A stretch of DNA of 64,000 nucleotides, taken from positions 4,028 to 68,027 of the forward strand of contig CAZNYT010000004.1 in the NCBI GenBank assembly GCA_964577315.1, written 5' to 3'. Below are positions 17,194 to 25,896 of the stretch, in pieces. The DNA is from Desulfonatronospira sp964577315. GTDB lineage: Bacteria > Desulfobacterota > Desulfovibrionia > Desulfovibrionales > Desulfonatronovibrionaceae. The notes beneath the pieces were generated by a model that saw only the letters and a list, made by a program, of their open reading frames with translations, did no database searches and was not told the origin of the DNA. The position numbers were made by a program, and so were the translations under genes. Position 1 is the stretch's first letter. Each line of letters opens with the position of its first letter.

Positions 17194-20100
17194 TTATACC
17201 TCAAAGAGCATCTCCAGGTCGTCCCGGGTGAGGGTTTTCCAGGCGTTTTGTCCAGGAATAACCGCTTCAGCCACTCCTTTCTTTTGTTCCTGCAGGTTGA
17301 GAATCTTTTCCTCTACAGTGTTTTCGCATATCATCTTATAGGAAAATACTTGCTTGGTCTGTCCAATGCGGTGGGTGCGGTCCGTGGCCTGGTTCTCCAC
17401 AGCCGGGTTCCACCAGGGATCGTAATGTATAACGTAATCCGCAGCAGTCAGATTGACCCCGGTACCTCCTGCTTTCAAAGAAATCAGAAAGATGGGGACA
17501 TTGGGATCATTGTTGAACATATCCACCTGTTCCGGGCGGTCCTTGCTGGAGCCGTCCAAATAGGCATGGGGAATCTTTTTCATGTTGAGCCAGGATCTTA
17601 TAATCTTCAGCATCTGCACAAACTGGGAAAAGACTAGTACTTTGTGTCCGTCCTCGATAATATTGGTGGCCAGATCCTTGAAGGCTTCGAATTTCCCCGA
17701 GGGCAGATTGTTGTTCACACCGGGCATGTTCAGCTTGAGCAGCCGGGGGTGGCAACAGATTTGGCGCAACTTGAGCAAAGCGTCCAAGATGGACATCTGG
17801 CTGGCTGCAATACCTTTTTCATCAACTGTTTGCAGGACCTGTTCCTTGAGTTTTTTGGCCAGGGCGGAATAAAGCTCCATTTGCTCGCCTACCAGGGAAC
17901 TGTAATAAACGTTTTCCACCTTGGGAGGCAGTTCGCTCATGACCTCTGTCTTGGTTCGGCGCAGAATGAAGGGTTTTACCCGGGAGCGCAGATATTCCAG
18001 GCTTTCTTCATCCCCGTCCTTGATGGGCTTTACAAAACCTTTCTGGAAACTGTGCTGAGAACCCAGAAAGCCTGGCATAAGGAATTCGAAAAGGGACCAT
18101 AGCTCCAACAAATTGTTTTCTATGGGTGTTCCGGAAAGGCAGAGCTTGAAATCTGCCCTGAGTTTCCGGACGGAACGGGCTGTTATGGTGTTGGGATTTT
18201 TTATGTTTTGGGCTTCATCCAGGATGATGGCGCTGTAGTCGTGCTTCTTCAATTCATCCAGGTCCCGGCGCAGCAAGGCGTAAGTGGTGATAATGAGATC
18301 CGAATTCTTGATCTTTTTGAACATGCCCGAACGTCTAGCCCCGTAAATAACCAGTCTGCGCAAGTCAGGGACAAATTTTTGGGCTTCCCGTTCCCAGTTG
18401 GTCAAGACCGAGGTGGGTACTACGATCATGGAAGGGCCTTTTTTGCCCCTTTCCTTGAGGAGTTGCAAGAAGGCCAGGGTCTGAACGGTTTTGCCCAGTC
18501 CCATTTCATCTGCCAGGATTCCCCCGAAGCGGTATTCGTGAAGGAAGTTAAGATAGCTAAGCCCCTGTTTTTGATAGGGCCTTAAATCTGCATTCAGGTT
18601 TTGAGGCGGCTCTACCTGCTGAATTTCTTGAAAAGAATGGATCTTTTCCCGCAGGGTGTTCCAAAAGGAATCCGCCTGGACATCGTCAATATCCTCCAAG
18701 ATGTTTTCCAGGGCAGGTACTTCGTGGGTATGGAACTTCTTTTTGGGGGCCTTTTCGGTGTCCAGGCCCATGGTGTGCAGCTTGTGCTCCAACTTTTTGA
18801 TCCAGGATTCCGGAAGGCTGGTATAGGATCCATCCTTTAGCTGAATGTAGCGTTTGCCCTGTAGCCAGGCCTTCCAGATCTTGTCTATGGGCACGCTTAT
18901 ATCATCGTATTCTACTTGGATGTCCAGGTTGAACCACTTTTCATCCTTGGATTCCACCTTGGCCACAACATTGGGAGGGCTTAGCCTAACCCGGTATCGG
19001 TTCAGGTTTTTCTCCCCAAAGACTCGGTATTTCTCCACCAGTTGGGGGTAAGCGTCCAACAGGAAAGTGATGGCCTCTTCTGGTTCCAGAAACCACATGT
19101 TGTTGTTTCTGGATTGAAATCCCAGGCTTTGCAGGCTGGAAAGCAGTTCTTCCTCCTTTTCCTGTTCCCGTTGGACTAGAAAGGATTTACCCTCAAACTG
19201 GTAGCATCCGGTCTGCAGGTCTTGATCCGGGCCGGGTAGAGGGATCTCACCGTGTTCGGTCTCGTAGATGTTTTCAACCTGCAGGGTTAACAGGCTGCCT
19301 TCCTCGTCCAGGTAAAGCTTGGGGTTGAACCGGGCGGGAACAAATATGGGAGACATGTGATCCAGGAATTCCTCGTGTCCGTAAAGGTCCGAGGTATGGA
19401 TCTTGGTCCAGACCCGGTCCAGGAATTCGGAGATTTCGTTGTGCGGAATGAGGGGAGAGTCCTTGACCAGTTCCTGGACCAGGGAAGGGTTCAGCCCGGT
19501 CTGGACAGGGTAGAAGCTGTTTTTCCAGCATACCCATAATGGCATTTGGCCGTAGAAATATACTTTCTCTCCGGCAATGGAAAAGGGCAGTTTGCCCTCT
19601 CTGCCCAGCATGATGTCGAAGCTCAGGCCTTCTTCCGAGAGTTGGGGACGCAGTTGTAGCCGCATGGGTGTGGTTTCCACCCGAACGGGTTGCTCGGTAT
19701 CCTCCCAGAAAAGGTAATATTCGTTTCTTATGGTCCAGAAAAACCAGGTCATCAACCCGAAGGGAATCTCTACCCGGTGTCCGAAGTAATCCAGGGAATA
19801 ACCGATCTGGGTGACTACATCCGGAAGCTGAGGGGATATTTCGCACCAATTGGGATTGCGGATGATCTGTTCTAGGGTGATTGGGTTGTGAACCGTGGAC
19901 AAACCGTTTTTATTCTGTCTGGCGCGGTAAAACTGTACCTGAAGTCTGTCCGGTTCCGGGAAGAAGCGGTAAACAAGATAATGCTGCCCGGGTTCTGGCT
20001 CCATTTCCGTGGCAAAATACACTCGGAAAGTATGGTGCCAGTCGGTCTTGGGCAGGGATACTTCCTGGCTGGAATCCTCTTTAAGCCTGGCTAGGAATTT

Positions 20101-20397
20101 TAAGGCGGTGGCTCCGACATGTTTGCAGATGCCGGTAAAGGATTCCGGGCAATTGCAATGAAAATTTATGGTTTCATTGTCCAGGTTAAGACCGATTTCA
20201 GAGTGGTATACCTGTAGGTCTTCGCCTTGAATCCTGCCTTCCAAATCCCAATACTGTTCTGTTTGATGGATGTTTACCTTGTGTATGCCGTTTTCGGAAT
20301 ACAGTTCTTGAGCGTTTTCCAGGATATACTCGGGTATATTTTCAGCTATAAAGTTTTGTACTATCTCCTTGGCCTTGTGTTCTTCAGAGCTTAACAT
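17194..20397 (-). CDS. SWIM zinc-finger SNF2-family ATPase/helicase
   Basis: A 1067-residue protein. A SWIM zinc finger near the N-terminus uses Cys81, Cys83, Cys91 and His93 (CNCPESFTGICKH). A long middle region follows, then a SNF2 motor at about residues 600-1050: ADEMGLGKT (motif I), ILDEAQ (motif II), LSGTPIENNLLELWSLFEF, FSQFVQML and QATDRTHRIGQT (motif VI). Bacterial SWIM-SNF2 proteins resemble HepA/RapA-type or chromatin-remodelling motors; their targets are mostly unknown and some take part in phage defence. No defence partners are seen nearby, so a housekeeping DNA/RNA-polymerase role is equally possible. Confidence 0.9.
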   Translation of the reverse strand: MLSSEEHKAKEIVQNFIAENIPEYILENAQELYSENGIHKVNIHQTEQYWDLEGRIQGEDLQVYHSEIGLNLDNETINFHCNCPESFTGICKHVGATALKFLARLKEDSSQEVSLPKTDWHHTFRVYFATEMEPEPGQHYLVYRFFPEPDRLQVQFYRARQNKNGLSTVHNPITLEQIIRNPNWCEISPQLPDVVTQIGYSLDYFGHRVEIPFGLMTWFFWTIRNEYYLFWEDTEQPVRVETTPMRLQLRPQLSEEGLSFDIMLGREGKLPFSIAGEKVYFYGQMPLWVCWKNSFYPVQTGLNPSLVQELVKDSPLIPHNEISEFLDRVWTKIHTSDLYGHEEFLDHMSPIFVPARFNPKLYLDEEGSLLTLQVENIYETEHGEIPLPGPDQDLQTGCYQFEGKSFLVQREQEKEEELLSSLQSLGFQSRNNNMWFLEPEEAITFLLDAYPQLVEKYRVFGEKNLNRYRVRLSPPNVVAKVESKDEKWFNLDIQVEYDDISVPIDKIWKAWLQGKRYIQLKDGSYTSLPESWIKKLEHKLHTMGLDTEKAPKKKFHTHEVPALENILEDIDDVQADSFWNTLREKIHSFQEIQQVEPPQNLNADLRPYQKQGLSYLNFLHEYRFGGILADEMGLGKTVQTLAFLQLLKERGKKGPSMIVVPTSVLTNWEREAQKFVPDLRRLVIYGARRSGMFKKIKNSDLIITTYALLRRDLDELKKHDYSAIILDEAQNIKNPNTITARSVRKLRADFKLCLSGTPIENNLLELWSLFEFLMPGFLGSQHSFQKGFVKPIKDGDEESLEYLRSRVKPFILRRTKTEVMSELPPKVENVYYSSLVGEQMELYSALAKKLKEQVLQTVDEKGIAASQMSILDALLKLRQICCHPRLLKLNMPGVNNNLPSGKFEAFKDLATNIIEDGHKVLVFSQFVQMLKIIRSWLNMKKIPHAYLDGSSKDRPEQVDMFNNDPNVPIFLISLKAGGTGVNLTAADYVIHYDPWWNPAVENQATDRTHRIGQTKQVFSYKMICENTVEEKILNLQEQKKGVAEAVIPGQNAWKTLTRDDLEMLFEV

Positions 20398-20889
20398 GAG
20401 CGATACTTCTCCTCCCGGATCCGGTTTTTAAAACCATGAGCCTGTTCACAATAAGACCGATATATTTAATTAAAGTTTTCTTTTTTTTCAAGGGTAAAAA
20501 ACATTTTGTGTATCAAACCGGCATTTTTATTTAGCAAACTGTTTTTATTTAGAAAATTTTTTGGGAGTCCAAGGGTTTTTTTCTCGTTGTAAAAAAGGTA
20601 TTTAAGGGTTAAAAATTGTTTTTATGAAATCAGTTAGTTATAAATGTGAGTAAATGCCTGGACCGGGGTGAAAGTATTGTTCAGTCATTAATCCCAAAAA
20701 GAGTTTAGCAGTTAACTAGGGTTGTGACAATAGGCACAACGTAAAAGTCTAGGTAACCATTCACCATATTTTGCAAGTCTTTAAAATATTTAGGGTTCAG
20801 TTAAGTTCTTGTTCTGGATTGCTATCAAAATGATTTTGTTTTGTTCCGCTGATATTTATTCCTCAAACAGATAATCGAGGGTTGCGAAA
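20398..20889. other. Divergent intergenic region, AT-rich
   Basis: A 492-base spacer between the minus-strand SNF2 gene and the plus-strand tilS-like gene, so it should hold both promoters. It has T-rich and A-rich tracts at 20460-20640. A single half copy of the dispersed repeat end, GTAACCATTCACCATATTTT, starts at 20753 with no partner end nearby. No coding frame or RNA gene is recognised. Confidence 0.6.
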
Positions 20890-21906
20890 GTGGACTTGGA
20901 TAAGCTTCAGGATCTACCCCCCAAGTGGGCGAAATTCTGCCTAAGTATTCAATCCTTTTTGGAAAGGGAAATAAATGTTTCTTTAAGGGACAAGAAACTT
21001 TTGGTGGCTTTTTCTGCCGGCCCGGACTCTACAGCCTTGTTGAGGCTGTTTTGTTTTCTGTCCAGGCGGTTGAATCTTAAGGTTGCAGCAGCATACTTGA
21101 ATCACTGCATGCGCCTGGAAGCGGATCAGGAACAGGAATGGGCCAGGACACTGGGCAGCAGTCTGAAAATTCCCGTGTTTTGCGGTCAAAGCAGTGTACC
21201 GGGATTTGCCAGCAGTCAGAGAATAGGCACTGAAGAGGCAGCCCGTATCCTGCGCTACAGGTTTCTGCGGGGAACGGCGCATAAGATCGGTGCCGATTAT
21301 ATCCTTACCGGGCATCATTTGAACGATCTGGCAGAGGATGTGCTCATGCGCCTGCAGAGGGGAGCTGGCTGGCCGGCCTTGAGCGGGATGCAGGCTTTTG
21401 TTCCGGAGCAGAAAGTGTTAAGGCCTTTCTTGTTAACTCCCAAGGCAGAGATATTGAAGTTCCTGGAAGCCATAGACCAGGGATTTGCCTCAGATAAATC
21501 CAATCAAGACCCATCTTACCTGCGTAACCGGATAAGGTTAGAACTTTTGCCTGTCCTGACAGATATGAATCCTGGTTTTTTGCGGGCAGTAGCCGATTTG
21601 TGGAGGTTGGGCCGTGTGGATGAAGAGTATTGGCAAGGCATATGGGAGGAAGTAAAGGATAGAAGAGAAGTGGATGAGAACTTTTTGTCCCGCGAGGTGC
21701 TAAAGTCTCATCGCCAGGCAAGCAGGTTGCGCTTGTACAAAAACATGCTGGATCAACTTGGTCCAGGCCAGGTTCTGGTGACAAATATACTGCAGCTGGA
21801 TGCCGCATGGCAAGGGAAAAGAACCGGGACCAGGGTGCAGTTCCCTGGAAACAAAACAGCCCTGCTAACCAAAAGGGGGATCGAGTTCAGCAGGGGTGAT
21901 GCTTAA
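20890..21906 (+). CDS. tilS: tRNA(Ile)-lysidine synthetase-like protein
   Basis: A 338-residue PP-loop ATPase. TilS converts C34 of tRNA-Ile(CAU) to lysidine. The PP-loop reads VAFSAGPDSTALL, with Ala in place of the first Gly of the usual SGGxDS, and the second motif reads TGHHLNDLAEDVLMRLQRGAGWPAL against the more common HxxDDQAET. NRIRLELLP matches the N(R)xIR motif of TilS. The start is GTG 20890; no ATG precedes the PP-loop. The deviations suggest a lineage-specific TilS variant, though a different tRNA-thiolase-like substrate cannot be excluded. Confidence 0.82.
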   Translation: MDLDKLQDLPPKWAKFCLSIQSFLEREINVSLRDKKLLVAFSAGPDSTALLRLFCFLSRRLNLKVAAAYLNHCMRLEADQEQEWARTLGSSLKIPVFCGQSSVPGFASSQRIGTEEAARILRYRFLRGTAHKIGADYILTGHHLNDLAEDVLMRLQRGAGWPALSGMQAFVPEQKVLRPFLLTPKAEILKFLEAIDQGFASDKSNQDPSYLRNRIRLELLPVLTDMNPGFLRAVADLWRLGRVDEEYWQGIWEEVKDRREVDENFLSREVLKSHRQASRLRLYKNMLDQLGPGQVLVTNILQLDAAWQGKRTGTRVQFPGNKTALLTKRGIEFSRGDA

Positions 21907-22042
21907 TGGCAATCTCAAATCTCCCGGTGTTCCGGAAGTTCGGATCAATAACAGGGAAATCCGGTGTTAAAAGGTAGGGGTGATGGTTAAGCATCCAGTT
22001 CGGTTGTGATAAATGATAAACGGCTTGAAGCGAGGCTTGAGT

Positions 22043-22567
22043 ATGGATTTACAACTTGCACAGGAAAAAGATGTGGTGCTGGGCAGGGATTTTTTGACTT
22101 GGCTGTGGTTTAAAAGCGAAGAACAAAATAATCTGTTCAAGACTCCGGAAGGGGAGGATTTCGCCCTGTATTTCGGTCAGAAGATCGTGGTGGAGGGCGG
22201 AGAAGGGGAGAGTCTGGAAAAGGCAGTGTGCACAGGTGCCATGTCCAGGCTGCAGGAGGCCAAGCTTGGTCTTCGCACAGGGAAAAAGGTGGTTCAGGCC
22301 AGGGTGGCCCTGGAGCAGGACAATAACAAATGGAGCATGCAGTTGGATGCCTCCAGGTTTGTGTGGTCCGGGTTCAAGACACCCAAGGTGGAGGTGGGAA
22401 ACCGGGAGGATGAGGATCCGGATGGAGCGTTCCTGGAAAAGATGTATCTTTTGGAGCGGGCCATACATTTTCTGGACGTGGTATATGCCAATTATTTGCA
22501 ATTGCGTTTATCCCCGGATTGGCCCCGGGAAGTGGAGCGCTTTCGCGATTGGTTGTATCAGGATTAG
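22043..22567 (+). CDS. RdgC C-terminal-like protein, function unknown
   Basis: About 174 residues, soluble. The segment VVLGRDFLTWLWFKSEEQN resembles a block in deltaproteobacterial proteins annotated as RdgC-like (recombination-associated), and DPDGAFLEKMYLLERAIHFLDVVYANYLQLRLSPDW closes the protein; full RdgC is about 300 residues, so the N-terminal half would be absent. ATG 22043 is preferred for the GAGG seven bases upstream; ATG 22013 lacks a ribosome site. The assignment is from memory of the motif and is tentative. It lies between the tilS-like gene and the sugar kinase. Confidence 0.5.
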   Translation: MDLQLAQEKDVVLGRDFLTWLWFKSEEQNNLFKTPEGEDFALYFGQKIVVEGGEGESLEKAVCTGAMSRLQEAKLGLRTGKKVVQARVALEQDNNKWSMQLDASRFVWSGFKTPKVEVGNREDEDPDGAFLEKMYLLERAIHFLDVVYANYLQLRLSPDWPREVERFRDWLYQD

Positions 22568-22609
22568 GGATGCCAAGAACACATCTGTTTATTCCAAGGC
22601 GGGTTACCC

Positions 22610-23530
22610 ATGCAGGCTAATGCTAATGTTTTTGATCGGATTACTGTCCTGGGAGAGGTGCTTTTTGACATTTTTCCCGATGGCTCCCGAGTGATAGGGG
22701 GAGCGCCTTTCAACGTTTCTTGTCATCTACAGGGTCTGGGTTTGGACCCGGTTTTTGTCACCCGGATTGGTGCTGACGATTTAGGCCGGGAAGTCCTGGA
22801 ACAAATGGCCCAGTGGTCCATGTCCCTGTCCGGAGTGCAAATGGATGAGCAAAAACCCACCGGCGTGGTCCAGGTACGCTTCCAGAACGGAGAGCCCTAT
22901 TATGAGATCCAGGAAGACGCAGCTTTTGACCATATCCAGCCGTGGGATTGGCAGGTGGAGTCCACCGGCAAGAAGGGTCTGCTATATCACGGCACCCTTG
23001 CTGCCAGGGGTGAGACAACCGCCCAGACCATCTATTCCATGGCCTCTAAGAGCAATCAAGAGGTTTTTTGTGACATCAATCTGCGAGATCCCTGGTGGAG
23101 CCAGGAATTGATTCAGGATGTTTTAACCTGGTGCAGGTATTTGAAGGTTAACCTTCAGGAGCTGCACCAGGTGGCTGAGATTCTGGGTCTGCAGGGCAGC
23201 GAAACCGTAGAGGTGGCCAGAATGGTGCAGGAGGAGGCTGACCTGGAATGTTTGGTTCTGACCCTGGGAGCGGATGGGGCCATGCTCTTTCCCCGGGACA
23301 GGGAATATCTGTTTTCCCCTGCACCCCAAGTAAGGGATTTTAAGGACGCAGTGGGTGCAGGGGATGCTTTCAGTGCGGTTATTCTGCTGGGTCTTTCCCG
23401 GAATTGGTCCTGGGAGAGGGTGATACAGCGGGCCGTATTTGCTGCTGCCCAGGTGTGCGCCATTCAGGGGGCTGTTCCTATCAGCCATGAATTTTACCAG
23501 GCCATGAGGCAGGCCTGGATAAATATGTAA
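22610..23530 (+). CDS. PfkB-family carbohydrate kinase (likely fructokinase)
   Basis: A 306-residue ribokinase-fold sugar kinase. The first signature is seen in IGGAPFNVSCHLQGLG, and the second, with the anion hole and catalytic Asp, in DFKDAVGAGDAFSAV. The start LGEVLFDIFPDG resembles bacterial fructokinases. As the next genes make and cleave sucrose, phosphorylation of the fructose released by sucrose synthase is the likely role. A short dispersed repeat lies between this gene and the sucrose-phosphate synthase. Confidence 0.85.
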   Translation: MQANANVFDRITVLGEVLFDIFPDGSRVIGGAPFNVSCHLQGLGLDPVFVTRIGADDLGREVLEQMAQWSMSLSGVQMDEQKPTGVVQVRFQNGEPYYEIQEDAAFDHIQPWDWQVESTGKKGLLYHGTLAARGETTAQTIYSMASKSNQEVFCDINLRDPWWSQELIQDVLTWCRYLKVNLQELHQVAEILGLQGSETVEVARMVQEEADLECLVLTLGADGAMLFPRDREYLFSPAPQVRDFKDAVGAGDAFSAVILLGLSRNWSWERVIQRAVFAAAQVCAIQGAVPISHEFYQAMRQAWINM

Positions 23531-23540
23531 ATAGGCGGCA

Positions 23541-23634
23541 AGTATTCACCATTTTGACCTAAACCATTCACCGGATCTTTTTGAGTGTTTTCTTGGGGAA
23601 GCACGGCACGCAAAAAGATTTGGTGAATAGTTAC
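23541..23634. repeat. Dispersed inverted-repeat element, copy 3 (short form)
   Basis: The left part has two end units, AGTATTCACC and ACCATTCACCGGATCTTTTTG, and the right part reads GGCACGCAAAAAGATTTGG and then TGAATAGTTAC. The arms are much closer together than in copies 2 and 4. It lies directly upstream of the sucrose-phosphate synthase gene, and translation through it would give a false N-terminal extension of that protein. Confidence 0.78.
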
Positions 23635-23736
23635 AATGGGCGGGGCTGTTTTGTCCGCAGGTCAGGCAGATTTATCAAGAACCCAAGTTTGAGGATCCAG
23701 ATCTCAAGATTTGGAGATTCCCCAGGGGAGGTTTCA

Positions 23737-25896
23737 ATGTCCAGTAGCCAGCATGGTAACAAAGGCTTGTACCTGGTACATTTAAGTATTCACGGATTGG
23801 TCCGGGGTTTTGACATGGAGCTTGGCCGGGATGCTGATACCGGGGGGCAGGTCAAGTACGTGGTGGAACTCGCCCGGGCCCTGGGCAAACATCCGGATGT
23901 GGACCGGGTGGACCTTATTACCAGAAGAGTTGTAGATCCCAAGGTGGAGGAAAGCTACTCCAAGAGCATAGAGAAATTGGGGGATAAGGCCAATATAGTG
24001 CGCATTGATTTCGGCCCCAAAAGATATCTGCGCAAGGAAGTGCTTTGGCCGTATCTGGACGAATTGACTGACAGGACCTTGCAGTACTTCAGGAGGTTGG
24101 GCAGGGTTCCGGACGTGATCCACGGGCATTATGCGGATGCCGGTTTGGCGGGATCCAAGTTGGCTCAACTTTTGGGTGTGCCTTTTATTTTTACCGGCCA
24201 TTCCTTGGGACGGATCAAAAAGCAAAGATTCCTGGCTCACGGACGTTCCGAAGAATTTATTGAATCCAGGTTCAACATGTCCACCCGGATCGAAGCAGAG
24301 GAAGAGGCCTTGGGCAATGCCTCCCTGGTTATAACCAGCACCTCGCAAGAGCGCGATGAACAGTACCGGGAATACGAAAACTTTCATCCCAAAAGGATGC
24401 GGATAATACCTCCAGGAATCGACTTGGAACGGTTTTACCCTTACAAAAAAAATCAGAAACGTCCCGAGTTCGCCCAGGAATTGGACCGCTTCCTGCAAAA
24501 GACCAACAAGCCCATGATCCTAGCCCTGTCTCGCCCTGATGAACGCAAAAACATTACTACCCTGGTGGAGGCTTTCGGCGAGAGCGAGGAGTTGCGTCAA
24601 ATGGCTAATTTGGTAGTCATTGCCGGAAACAGGGAGGACATCGAGGCTATGGAATCCGGACCTAAGAAGGTCTTGTCCAAGATCTTGCTGCTTGTGGACA
24701 AATACGATTTGTATGGTCAAGCTGCCTATCCCAAGAAACATACTGCCCAGGATGTGCCAGAACTATATCGTTTTGCGGCCCGCAACAGAGGAGTTTTTGT
24801 TAACCCCGCCATGACCGAACCCTTCGGGTTGACCTTGATAGAAGCGGCTGCTACCGGGCTGCCTTTGGTTGCCACTGATGACGGAGGGCCCAGAGAAATA
24901 ATCGGCAACTGCAAAAACGGTGTCTGGATAGATCCTCTGGATAAAGAGGGCATGGTCCGGTCCATACTATCCCTGATCCGGGACAGGGAGGTATGGAAGC
25001 AACACTCCCGGGCCGGGATCAAGGGAGTAAAGAAATACTATTCCTGGAACGCTCATACCAGAACCTATCTGAAAGAGGTGCGCAAGTTGATAAGACCCGC
25101 TAAAACAAAGCGCACCACTCTCAGACTCCCTATTATCAAAAGCAAGCTGCCGGTGGCGGACAAGATACTGATCACGGATATAGATAATACCCTGCTAGGG
25201 GACAACGAGGATCTCCAGAATCTTATCCGGATCATGGGCGAAATGGAGGAGAGACTGGTTTTTGGAGTGGCTACCGGACGCAGCTTGGAAGGTGCTCTGC
25301 ACGCTCTGGCCGAGGCAAATGTGCCTGTGCCGGATTTGATGATTACTTCCGTGGGCAGCGAAATATATTACGGCCCCAAGATCCTGAAGGATCATAGCTG
25401 GAGTAGACACATAGCCTACCGCTGGAATCCCGAGGCCATAGCCCAGCTCATGGAGGAAGTACCTGGAGTGGAACTGCAAACCCCGGAGAATCAAAGGGAA
25501 TTCAAGCTAAGCTATAATTTCATGCCCGGCATGTTTCCTGGTGTGCGCTACGTGAGCAAGCTTTTGCGCCGCAAAGATGTCCACGCCAAGATTATCCATT
25601 CCCACGGTAAGTATCTGGACTTCTTGCCGGTCAGGGCATCCAAGGGCCTAGCCATCAGGTACTTGTGCGTGAGGTGGGGGGTGGATCTGCAACGGATTCT
25701 AGTGGCAGGAGATTCTGGAAATGACCGGGAAATGCTCTGCGGCAGTACCCTGGGAGTGGTAGTGGGCAATTACAGCCCGGAACTCAAGAACTTACCCGCG
25801 ACAAGCAATATCTATTTTGCCACGGAAAAGTATGCCGGCGGGATAATTGAAGGTTTACAACATTTCGGTTTTCTGGAGGAGATGGAGTATGATTGA
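23737..25896 (+). CDS. Sucrose-phosphate synthase with C-terminal sucrose-phosphatase domain
   Basis: About 719 residues. The GT-B glycosyltransferase part (residues about 10-460) begins LYLVHLSIHGLVRGFDMELG with DTGGQVKYVVEL, and has the donor-site block NPAMTEPFGLTLIEAAATGLP. The C-terminal HAD part starts at ILITDIDNTLLGD and keeps both catalytic Asp, VATGRS and GDSGNDREML, so both steps from UDP-glucose and fructose-6-phosphate to sucrose may occur in one chain. Start ATG 23737 has GGGGAGG six bases before it. Plant SPS has an inactive phosphatase-like domain; here the residues look intact. Confidence 0.92.
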   Translation: MSSSQHGNKGLYLVHLSIHGLVRGFDMELGRDADTGGQVKYVVELARALGKHPDVDRVDLITRRVVDPKVEESYSKSIEKLGDKANIVRIDFGPKRYLRKEVLWPYLDELTDRTLQYFRRLGRVPDVIHGHYADAGLAGSKLAQLLGVPFIFTGHSLGRIKKQRFLAHGRSEEFIESRFNMSTRIEAEEEALGNASLVITSTSQERDEQYREYENFHPKRMRIIPPGIDLERFYPYKKNQKRPEFAQELDRFLQKTNKPMILALSRPDERKNITTLVEAFGESEELRQMANLVVIAGNREDIEAMESGPKKVLSKILLLVDKYDLYGQAAYPKKHTAQDVPELYRFAARNRGVFVNPAMTEPFGLTLIEAAATGLPLVATDDGGPREIIGNCKNGVWIDPLDKEGMVRSILSLIRDREVWKQHSRAGIKGVKKYYSWNAHTRTYLKEVRKLIRPAKTKRTTLRLPIIKSKLPVADKILITDIDNTLLGDNEDLQNLIRIMGEMEERLVFGVATGRSLEGALHALAEANVPVPDLMITSVGSEIYYGPKILKDHSWSRHIAYRWNPEAIAQLMEEVPGVELQTPENQREFKLSYNFMPGMFPGVRYVSKLLRRKDVHAKIIHSHGKYLDFLPVRASKGLAIRYLCVRWGVDLQRILVAGDSGNDREMLCGSTLGVVVGNYSPELKNLPATSNIYFATEKYAGGIIEGLQHFGFLEEMEYD

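Noticed and set aside
23581..23736. N-terminal extension of the sucrose-phosphate synthase
   Set aside because: It reads through repeat copy 3, lacks likeness to the family, and a good ribosome site precedes ATG 23737.
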